DNA of 64,000 nt from CAILZL01 sp049840395 (lineage in GTDB: Bacteria; Pseudomonadota; Gammaproteobacteria; Steroidobacterales; Steroidobacteraceae): contig JASGLD010000005.1 of NCBI GenBank assembly GCA_049840395.1, positions 1,302,001-1,366,000 on the forward strand, given 5' to 3'. How positions within the stretch are numbered: position 1 is the first letter of the stretch; every line of letters begins with the position of its first letter. Below are positions 27,574 to 35,373 of this stretch, piece by piece. Under the pieces are notes generated by a model, which was given only the letters and a program-made list of their open reading frames with translations, did no database searches and was not told where the DNA came from. The position numbers were made by a program, and so were the translations under genes.

Positions 27574-27992
27574 CCATCCTCCGGTTGTGACCAAACGGAT
27601 TGACCGTTTGATGGGCGGCCTGCGCCGCGCGAGCTGGCTTGTGGTCGATAAAACACGCAGCCAGCGTGGGTTCAGAGTGAGCCTGATGCTGAAAAGCGCC
27701 GTATTTTTACCATAGGCTTTATAGCCTCGTCAGGCTGTTTGTCGACACACTTCACATTCCTGAAAGACGCTGGGCTAATTGCGACCGGTCAGTGACAGGG
27801 ACGGTTTGCGATGGAATGAAATAAGCAGGGAAGGTGACCTGCTTCCGTGCGGCCGATGTGGCGAGAGGTTATGGCGGGTAATCCGGCGCGATGACCGGGT
27901 AGATATCGGATGTAGGACAGGCTACTTGCCTGATTGCCCATGTCAGGGGTGCAGCCGGCAAGCCGACTGCAATGCCTGACTTCAATGGGGTA
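27574..27992. other. Intergenic region upstream of the EPS export operon
   Basis: About 420 bases between the GH5 lipoprotein gene and epsE, both on the minus strand. It should hold the promoter of the export operon. I see a small hairpin (AGGCT 27714-27718 with AGCCT 27723-27727) and no convincing gene. Confidence 0.45.
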
Positions 27993-29561
27993 TTACGGAC
28001 AGCTGGTGGTGCCGGCGGCTCTGCAGAGGTAGTGGGCTTTGACATAGGTGCCATAGCCATCGGTAGGCGTGCCGTTGTTGTCCTTGATCAGCTGATTGTC
28101 GGTCAGTCCGGCGGCGGTGAAGGTCCAGCCGAGGTAGGAGATGCCCATGGTGTCGAGGCGTGGCAACAGGGCCGAAGCAAACGGTGCTCCAACGGTGCCA
28201 GTGGTGTTCTGGTCGCCATATTCGGTGACGATGACCGGGATGTTACTGTCGAGGATGTTCTGCGCCCAGGTGTAAGCGCTCTCACCCCACTTGGGTAGCG
28301 TATAGGACTGTGAACCCCAGGTCGCGCCATAGGTGTGATAGGCATGCCAGGCGGCGGCCAACTGATTAATCGGATCATTCGGACGATAGGTGTACCAGTA
28401 CTGCAGCTGACCGGCCCAATCCATGCCTGAGGTCAGTACTATGTTGGTGGCGCCGGTGTTCCGCACCGCATCGAGCATGGCCTGGTAACCGGCCGACTGC
28501 CATAGTCGACCCGTAGCATAGCGCGGTACATAGGAGTCGATGGTGGCGCCATCACGCAATGCCATCCAGGCCTGCGCTTCAGTGCCGGTCAAGGTCCACT
28601 GCGTCAGATACGGCTCGTTGTAAAGCTCGAACATGACATTGGGATAGCTCTTATAGATCGTTGCCACTTCGCTCCAGAACTGGATGGAGCCATCGGCATC
28701 GGCCATGACGTTCTGATCCATAGCGCACTGCGCCGAGATGCCGCTGACGGTACTCAAGGTATCGCGCGGCGCCGACCAGTGCAGATCCAGGATCACATAC
28801 AGGCCTTCGCTGGTGGCGCGATCCACCACTGACTTGAGCTTGGTTTTGTAGTTGTCACCCGGGTCCGGATCCATGACCGAGCTGCCGTTGACGCAGCTGG
28901 TGTTGAACCAGGAGCTTTGATTGAGCGGGATGCGCACCACATTGATGCCCCAGCTCTTCAAGGCCGCCCAATTGGACTCGACCAACTGTGGGAAGGGATT
29001 GCTGGGGCTCCAGCCGCCGACGGCGGTGTATTCCATGCCCATCAGATTGGCGCCGCGCAATTGCACCACGGTGCCGGCGCCGTTCTTGAGCTTGTTGCCA
29101 TCGACGTGAATCGACAGCCCGCTGGTGGCGCTGGAGCTGGAACTTGAGCTCGACGAAGAGCTGGAGCTGCTCGATATGCTCGAACTGGAAGAGCTGCTTG
29201 AAGAAGTGGAAACGCTTGATGAGGAGCTGGAACTCGAGCGCGAGCTGGAAGAAGAACTTGATCGTGAGCTTGAGGAAGCGCTGGACGCGCTGCTGGAGCT
29301 AACGGAAATGCTTGAGCTGCTGGAAGTGTTTGAACTCACGCTGGCGCTCGAAGAAGCCGTGCTGGATTGCACGCTTGAAGTCGACGAGTTTGCCACGCTG
29401 CTGATGCTTGAGGCGGAGCTTATCGAGCTACCGGAACTGGTGGCCGCATTGGCAGAGGTTGGGCTTGCCGAACCATCGCTAGCCGCTTCGCCGCTACAAC
29501 CGGCAGCTGCCATTGCCAGCAGCAGCACAGAGCCAAGATTGAATGTTTTTCCAACAACCAT
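27993..29561 (-). CDS. GH5 glycoside hydrolase lipoprotein with poly-serine linker
   Basis: A 522-residue surface-type enzyme. A lipoprotein signal has lipobox 'LLLAMAAAGC' at residues 13-22. A poly-Ser linker of about 120 residues follows (about 30-150), then a GH5 catalytic domain. Key segments are 'VQLRGANLMGMEYTAVGGW', 'VVRIPLNQSSW' and 'YVILDLHWSAPRD'. The acid/base is in FELYNEPYL (Glu316) and the nucleophile in VTEYGDQN (Glu447). Start ATG 29561 gives a clean lipoprotein signal; the frame extends 26 codons upstream without sense. It is a paralogue of the secreted GH5 at 19423-20661. It may bind, trim or remodel the EPS at the surface (inference). Confidence 0.92.
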   Translation of the reverse strand: MVVGKTFNLGSVLLLAMAAAGCSGEAASDGSASPTSANAATSSGSSISSASSISSVANSSTSSVQSSTASSSASVSSNTSSSSSISVSSSSASSASSSSRSSSSSSSRSSSSSSSSVSTSSSSSSSSSISSSSSSSSSSSSSSSATSGLSIHVDGNKLKNGAGTVVQLRGANLMGMEYTAVGGWSPSNPFPQLVESNWAALKSWGINVVRIPLNQSSWFNTSCVNGSSVMDPDPGDNYKTKLKSVVDRATSEGLYVILDLHWSAPRDTLSTVSGISAQCAMDQNVMADADGSIQFWSEVATIYKSYPNVMFELYNEPYLTQWTLTGTEAQAWMALRDGATIDSYVPRYATGRLWQSAGYQAMLDAVRNTGATNIVLTSGMDWAGQLQYWYTYRPNDPINQLAAAWHAYHTYGATWGSQSYTLPKWGESAYTWAQNILDSNIPVIVTEYGDQNTTGTVGAPFASALLPRLDTMGISYLGWTFTAAGLTDNQLIKDNNGTPTDGYGTYVKAHYLCRAAGTTSCP

Positions 29562-30316
29562 GTGGGGTCTCAAATTGAAGGTTCGTCGCTTGGGTGGTTG
29601 CCCGGCGCTAAATTCGAATTCACGGTTTGTCAGCGCCAAAGAATCGAATCGGAGAACTACATTGAGGCCAGTTTTTCAGCCTTCTCAATGCCTAACAAAT
29701 GTCTCTCGCTACCGACTGAAATGTTGTGTCTGAGTAATACGATCGCTGCAGCAACGTGGGTATAAAGTCGCAAAAAAGCGGCAACGATGCGTGTTATGTT
29801 CTGCCGCAGTTTCTGATGACGTCGACATCAGGTAACGCCTTTGTGCAAAACGACATTCAAGTTGCAATGCTTTCATGCTTGGGCGCAGGTCGGCAGCGAT
29901 TGATAGTTCGAATAACGCTGCGTAGCGGACAGTACCGGGTTTGCTTGCGGGCGGCATTAGAAAGGAAGCTTGCAATTTTGTCGAGTGGTTCTCGGTTTGG
30001 CTGTGCTGACCTATGTATTCGGTCTATTGAAAAACACTGGGATGCCGTCGTTGGCTAGTGGCCCGCCCGCCATGAACGTTCTTTAGACCGTTCTGTGACA
30101 GAAGCAGCTAAGTGATTGCTTTTTTTATGCGACGCTGCGCGAAGCTATGGTTATTATTGGTAAGTAGGATTCAAGCATCGCGCGCGGGGTGGTGCATCCA
30201 CGCCGTCCGGGCGGTAACCAAGGAGCATTTCCATTGCAATATGGGTGCGGGAATTGGCACGCATGCAGCGCGACGCAGGCGCTCATGTCATGAAAAACAG
30301 GCAATAAGGTTATTCG
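29562..30316. other. Long divergent intergenic region
   Basis: About 755 bases between the divergent GH5 lipoprotein and GNAT genes. Open frames antisense to the poly-Ser linker spill into it but are shadows. It must carry promoters for both directions. I see no repeat, tRNA or clear riboswitch. Confidence 0.5.
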
Positions 30317-31480
30317 ATGAGCGATTTTATTATTGGCCGTGTGCAGTCGTTGGAAGAATTGACGACGCTGGAAGCGGAGTGGCGGGCACTGGAGCCGCGC
30401 ATGGTGCAGCTGCCATTCTTCTGTTTCGATTGGTTGGCCGCATGGTGGCAACACCTGCGTTCCGATCGTTCGGCCATCAAGGATGAGTTGTGCGTGTTTA
30501 CCTTTAGACGACCCGACAAGACGCTGTGCGGCGTTGCACCCATGATGGTCACCTGTCGGCCCGGCAAGGGTCCACTGCGTTTGCGTCAGCTGCAATTTTT
30601 TGGCGCCGATACCAATATCACCGAAGTACGCGGTATTGCGGCGGCGGCTGAAGACATGCAACCGCTTTATCACGCCTTGCTGGAACATCTACGCAAGGCG
30701 CCGGTGGCCTGCGACTGGATGAAGTTGACCGGCATCCCGGGTACATCCGATATTTTCAAGAAGGTGGAGGCCGATTTCGGTGCAATCACCTGGACGCGCG
30801 ATGTGCCGAATTTTTATCTCAATATGCTGCCGACCTGGGCCGAGTTCAAAACCAGCCTGTCGCGGAATATCAAAGAATCGCTGCGCAAATGCTACAACGC
30901 ACCCAAGCGTGAAGGCTTGGAGTTCGACTTCACGACTATTGACGATGCAAGTCAGGCCGATGCGGCGGTGGCCGAGTTTCTGCGTTTACACAATCAACGC
31001 TCGCAGGCCACCGACACCATCAGTCATGCCGATGTGTTTCGCAACGAATCATCGCAACAGTTTTTGTTTGATGTCTGCCGGCGCTTCGCCAAGCGCGGCC
31101 ACCTGCGCGTATTCCAGTTGAAGCATCAAGGTGCAGTGATCGCCTGCCGCATTGGTTTTGTGATGGGCGATTCCTTGTACCTTTATTACTCGGGTTATAA
31201 CCCCGACTATTCCAAGTACAGTGTGATGACCACCACCGTCGCTGAGGCTATTCAGTATGCGATCGGCCAGGGCTTCAAGACCGTCAATCTATCCACCGGC
31301 AGAGATGTTTCCAAGGAGCGCTGGAGTCCTGAAGAAATCATGTATCAGGAATTGGAAGTGGCTTCGCCTTCGGCTTGGGGGGCTTTCAAGTACCGCGCCT
31401 ACAACACTGCCAGTCGTAATTTGAAATCGGGGCCCTTGGCTGGTTTGGTGGGCAAGCTGGTGGCGCGCAACGCGCCTTGA
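30317..31480 (+). CDS. GNAT-type acyltransferase (CelD/BcsL or FemAB-like)
   Basis: A 387-residue cytoplasmic protein of the GNAT/FemAB superfamily, CelD-like group, often found in EPS and cellulose loci. It opens with the typical 'LTTLEAEWRALEPR' and 'FFCFDWLAAWWQHL'. The C-terminal acetyltransferase half has 'LRVFQLKHQGAVIACRIGFV', 'LYLYYSGYNPDYSKYSVMT' and 'VNLSTGRDVSKERW', the conserved end of this family (gYdp.ya..spG; D...K..W). Start ATG 30317 follows AAGG at seven bases. It probably acylates an EPS precursor. It pairs with the hydrolase gene downstream (86-base gap). Confidence 0.85.
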   Translation: MSDFIIGRVQSLEELTTLEAEWRALEPRMVQLPFFCFDWLAAWWQHLRSDRSAIKDELCVFTFRRPDKTLCGVAPMMVTCRPGKGPLRLRQLQFFGADTNITEVRGIAAAAEDMQPLYHALLEHLRKAPVACDWMKLTGIPGTSDIFKKVEADFGAITWTRDVPNFYLNMLPTWAEFKTSLSRNIKESLRKCYNAPKREGLEFDFTTIDDASQADAAVAEFLRLHNQRSQATDTISHADVFRNESSQQFLFDVCRRFAKRGHLRVFQLKHQGAVIACRIGFVMGDSLYLYYSGYNPDYSKYSVMTTTVAEAIQYAIGQGFKTVNLSTGRDVSKERWSPEEIMYQELEVASPSAWGAFKYRAYNTASRNLKSGPLAGLVGKLVARNAP

Positions 31481-31565
31481 AGGCAGAGATGTCTTTTGAT
31501 GCGAGTGCTATGTTTGCTTAAGGCATGTTCGAGTAACATGCCGAGCCGGTTGCACATGTATCAGT

Positions 31566-32459
31566 ATGAACAGAAGAAAAAAATGGCTGGCGGCGCTGTT
31601 TTGCACGGCGCTCACTTTGACTTTGTTGGGACGCATTGCCTGGAATAGCTATCGCAGCGCGCTGGCTGATTTTGCGCCCAATCCTGAATCGAGCATTTTG
31701 TTGCATTCTGAACAGGTCGGCATTGCCGGACTGGAAGAAGTTTCATTCATCAATAACGCCTTGAAGGTACGCGGCTGGTATGTGCCGTCGACGAATCGAG
31801 CCGCCGTGATTGTCACGCACGGCACCAATGCCGATCGCTCCTCCATGCTGGCCGAAATCCGTTTGCTGGCTGCCGCCGGTTTTGGCGTGCTGGCTTTCGA
31901 TTGGCCGGGAACCGGTCAAAGTCAGGGAGCCATTAAATGGGGAGTGAACGAACAGCAGGCGTTGCGCGAGGCGCTCGATTGGCTGAGTCAGCGTCCTGAC
32001 GTTGATGTTGAAAAGATCGGTGCACTGGGTTTTTCGTGCGGCGGCATCATCGTGGCGCAGGTGGCGGCAGTAGATACCCGATTGCGTGCCGTAGTGCTGG
32101 AGGCCACGCCGACCAGCTTCAAAGACTATGTGCTATGGGATCATCGTCGCTGGGGATGGTTGAGTGAAAAGCCCGCCGAATGGGCTTTGCGTACCGCAGG
32201 GTTACGTTTGGACTTACCGGCACCCAGTCAGGTCATCAAAAAAGTCGCGCCACGCCCGGTGTTATTGATTGCCGGCGATCAGGATGAAGTGGTGCCAACG
32301 GCAATGGTGCGTGACTTGTTTGATGCGACCGGAGAGCCTAAACAATTGTGGATTGCTTCCGGCGCACGCCATGGTCTGTATGCCGAGGCGCAGCCGGCCG
32401 AATACGGTCGAGTGCTGCGTCAGTTTTACACTGATAGTTTGCTGTCGCGTCTGGATTGA
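31566..32459 (+). CDS. Alpha/beta hydrolase with N-terminal signal anchor
   Basis: A 297-residue alpha/beta hydrolase. 'KKWLAALFCTALTLTLLGRI' is an N-terminal signal anchor, so the catalytic domain is likely periplasmic. The nucleophile elbow GFSCGG places Ser157. 'GDQDEVVP' near 237 carries the acid, and 'ARHGLY' near 268 the His. The oxyanion region reads 'VIVTHGTNADRSS'. It resembles YqkD/FrsA-like or cutinase-like serine hydrolases rather than a lipase. In this locus it may remove or transfer acyl groups on the EPS (inference). It is convergent with the deacetylase gene, 21 bases apart. Confidence 0.83.
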   Translation: MNRRKKWLAALFCTALTLTLLGRIAWNSYRSALADFAPNPESSILLHSEQVGIAGLEEVSFINNALKVRGWYVPSTNRAAVIVTHGTNADRSSMLAEIRLLAAAGFGVLAFDWPGTGQSQGAIKWGVNEQQALREALDWLSQRPDVDVEKIGALGFSCGGIIVAQVAAVDTRLRAVVLEATPTSFKDYVLWDHRRWGWLSEKPAEWALRTAGLRLDLPAPSQVIKKVAPRPVLLIAGDQDEVVPTAMVRDLFDATGEPKQLWIASGARHGLYAEAQPAEYGRVLRQFYTDSLLSRLD

Positions 32460-32480
32460 CCCTGCCTTGATGGGGCGGAC

Positions 32481-33230
32481 TCAGTGACTGCCGGCGCCGA
32501 AGAAGCTATGCGCTGCCGCTGCCTTTAAAGTCATGATGGGCACTTGCGATTGCTGCAAGGCGCGCAGCGTAAATTCAATCATCGCCGCAGTTGAGCCATA
32601 AGGCGTGGGCGAATTGGAGATATCGTGAGTCAGGAATACCAGCCAGCTGTTATTGCGGCAGGCATCGGCAATGGTGTTGGTAATGTCCTGCTCATTCCAA
32701 TGTCTTGATTCAAGACTGACGATGCGAATCTGCGCTACATCCACCGAGCCGGTATTGAGTCGTTGATAGACGCCGCGACATAGCGCGAAACGTTGTGTCA
32801 TGGCGCGTTTGACGCTGGGCGAAACATCGCCAAAGGGATAGGCGAAGCTGGTCATCATGAATTGCTCGCCCAGAATGCCACGCATCAGCTCGCTGTTTTT
32901 TTCGCAAGTGTTGCGGGCAAAGTCGGCACCCTTGCGACTGAGATGTACATGGTTGAAGGCGTGGCAGCCGATTTCATGGCCATTTTCATGCACGGTCTTG
33001 AGCAGCTCGGCGTTGTAGTACTCGATGCCATCGACGGATGTATTCAAGAATTCACCGGCAGCGAAGTAGGTGCCGCGCACGCCGGCGTCTTCCAGCATCT
33101 TGCCGGCAATGGTGTAGGCGCTGGCTGGGAAGTCATCGAAGGTAAAGCTGGCGACCGGTGCGTTCAAGCGCAACTTCATCGACTGTGTGGTGTCGAGTCG
33201 GGCCAGTCGATTGCTGATTTTCGCCATCAT
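32481..33230 (-). CDS. Polysaccharide deacetylase (NodB-homology, CE4)
   Basis: A NodB-fold deacetylase of 249 residues. Motif 1 is 'ASFTFDDFP' (Asp-Asp). The metal His pair is in 'HEIGCHAFNHVHLS'. The barrel motif is 'FAYPFGDVS', and the last motif is 'WLVFLTHDIS'. It removes N- or O-acetyl groups from a glycan. In this sequence the frame is continuous with the upstream FkbH-like gene. I place the start at ATG-ATG 33230/33227, where family-like sequence begins ('MMAKISNRLARLD'); the join looks like the product of a frameshift upstream. No signal peptide is visible, so it may act on cytoplasmic precursors. It is 13 bases from the corrected FkbH stop. Confidence 0.82.
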   Translation of the reverse strand: MMAKISNRLARLDTTQSMKLRLNAPVASFTFDDFPASAYTIAGKMLEDAGVRGTYFAAGEFLNTSVDGIEYYNAELLKTVHENGHEIGCHAFNHVHLSRKGADFARNTCEKNSELMRGILGEQFMMTSFAYPFGDVSPSVKRAMTQRFALCRGVYQRLNTGSVDVAQIRIVSLESRHWNEQDITNTIADACRNNSWLVFLTHDISNSPTPYGSTAAMIEFTLRALQQSQVPIMTLKAAAAHSFFGAGSH

Positions 33231-33243
33231 GGGAGTAGGGGAT

Positions 33244-35108
33244 TTACGCGCGCTGTTTGACAGCGTCGTTGCTCGGTGTGGTGGCATTGATGCGAACGAT
33301 GTCCGTATCCTGCCATGGGTTGGATAGGGCGCGAGTGAAGCTGCCTTCACCGGGGCGGATTCTTCAAGCACAAAACCTAGATCGGCAAACATGCGCACCG
33401 AGGCGCCGTTCTTGGCGGTCTTGCGATAGTTGATGGTCAACGAATCGGCGCCGGAGGCAATCAGACTTTCGGACAACCACGCGAAGAACGCCTGCTCCAC
33501 GCGCTTACGTTGCACGCGGCAGCTCATGAAGAAGGCATTGATGCGATGTTGCTCGCGATTGAGCACGCAGAAGCCGATGATGCCGTAGTCACCGAAGGTG
33601 TCGCGGCAACGCAGTACAAAGCCCTCGTCGCTGGTGGTGCCATCGACAAACTGCCGCACTTCTTCGCGAGTAAAGCGCGCGCCGGTGACATTCAGCTGAT
33701 TGGTGCGCTGGGTGAGTTCGTAGATTCTTTCCGCAGAGTCCTTGGTAACCGGCAGCACATCCAGCTCGATATTGCAGGAGCGCAGGAAGCCAAGGTAATC
33801 CGTGCCGGAGGACGTTGCAGCACGCTGGCGTTTTTCTTCGTCGCGATACAACAGACGCCGTTTCTTGCTCTCTTCGGTTACCGGCACATCGAACAGTGCA
33901 TGAGTAGCGAAGCCGGCAACGTCTTCGGGCGTCATGAGGGTGACGCTGGGATGCGCTGCGCCTACCTCGCCACGTTCGAAGGGCTGATCGTCGACAAACA
34001 CGAAGGTGTCGATGCCGATATCGATGGACTCGGCAATGCGTCGTAACGCATCGCTCTTCGGTCCCCAGCTGACCTGCGGGAACAGGATGTACTCGCTCAA
34101 GCCGAAGTGCTTCAACGCGGCCAGCGCCAGATCTTCATCGTTCTTAGACGCCACGGAATTGAGAATGCCGCGTGAATCGAGCATGCGCATGGTTTCGGCC
34201 ACACCGGGCTTCAGCTGCACGCCTTCGATGCCGTCTTCAACCAGGGTGCCGGTCCAAACGGTATCGTCGAGATCCCATACCACGCACTTGGCGGTTTTAG
34301 CTTTGCCAGTCTTCGCTACAGGTGCGGCGGTGGCTGAGGTGAGTGTCTTGCCTGCGGCCACCTCGGCAAAATCGACCAGACCAAAAATGACGGGCTGATT
34401 GGGCGGGTCACCCACTACTTCGATCTGGATGGCGAAGGGCTGGTCGATCGACATCGACTGCTTGATGGTCTGGCAGGAAATGACTTCGCGGTTGTAGCCC
34501 TTGCGGAAAGTAAATTGTTTTTGGAACAGGCCATCGATGCTCTTATCCCAGGGCATCATCGACACCGTCATGTTGATCGCCGTGTCGTGCTCCAACCAGC
34601 CTTCAATAACGAAGACATTGGCAGAGCTGGATGATTGCAGCGGGCCTTCGGTGACCGCTTGCTGTTTGCGTTGCGCATTCATTCGATTGGCGATGCCATT
34701 GCCGATACGTTTAGGCAGAGGCAGGGCAGCGAAGAATTTGTCGGTGGAGTTTGCCGACGCCTCTTTGCGATAGGCCGCGTCGGTCGGATACAGCGTGGCT
34801 GGGCCGGAGCCTTCCAGTTTGCCCCAGCGACGAAATTGAATGCGCGTCAGGTTCTTGATGTCGGGCGCGCCGGGGATGACCACTTCTTCAATGCCATTGG
34901 CGAAGCGGCGGCAGTGCATGTCGCTGCGTGGCGTATAGAACTCGCAGGAGGCGTAGCACGATGGAAAGGCACATTCCGAGCAATGCTCTCCCCAGACCAC
35001 GGTGCTTCTTTGTGCAAGCAGCGCTCGCACCTCGCGGAAACCGGCCAATTCTGTTGCGGGGATGTTGAGGCTGAGATGTCGTGCTTCGCGAAGTACGATC
35101 TCTTTCAT
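33244..35108 (-). pseudogene. FkbH-like HAD-IIIC / GNAT protein, apparent one-base frameshift near 33360
   Basis: As given, the frame reads through into the deacetylase and would make an 875-residue fusion. Near 33360 coding character switches frame. After 'LGFVLEE' the given frame becomes Ser/Pro/Thr-rich with rare AGG and ATA codons. The other frame reads on as 'RPGEGSFTRALSNPWQDTDI' and stops at TAA 33246-33244. One extra A in the AA run at 33360-33361 restores a 621-residue protein. Domains: an N-terminal Cys cluster (Cys43, 46, 51, 55, 66), a region of unclear fold, HAD-IIIC with 'WDLDDTVWTGTL' near 280 and 'VFVDDQPFERGEV', and a C-terminal GNAT-like part. FkbH proteins load glyceryl groups onto carrier proteins. 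The role here is unknown. Sequencing error is not excluded. Confidence 0.75.
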
Positions 35109-35295
35109 TGGGCTCTCGGTGCGTGAGGGGAAATATAACGAAGTTTCCCGATTATCAAGGCGCTGTTCAGGCCGTGCAAGGCTGGAGGTCTGAATACTGC
35201 TATTCGGATGTTACAAAACGTGACGTTTGCACGTATCGAGGCTGTAGCTGCCTGATGTTGGATTGCGAAGTTGTTTGGTTCGACTCGTCGGGGCC

Positions 35296-35329
35296 GAAAA
35301 ACAAGCGGCCCAGCATAGGCTGGGCCGCT
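35296..35329 (-). terminator. Rho-independent terminator of the 791-residue lipoprotein gene
   Basis: An 11-bp perfect stem, AGCGGCCCAGC (35304-35314) and GCTGGGCCGCT (35319-35329), with a 4-base loop. On the minus strand it is followed by TGTTTTT (35302-35296). It lies about 45 bases past the stop codon at 35374. Confidence 0.88.
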
Positions 35330-35373
35330 ATTCGTCTGATGACGGATCTTCCCGTAAGGGAGAGACGGGTTAT

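Noticed and set aside
29125..29733. A Glu/Leu-repeat 'protein' on the plus strand
   Set aside because: It is the reverse complement of the poly-Ser linker of the GH5 lipoprotein (Ser codons read as Glu/Leu/Ala).
30180..30300. Possible cyclic-di-GMP riboswitch upstream of the GNAT gene
   Set aside because: Some GC-rich hairpin-like sequence is present, but the conserved GEMM core bases are not.
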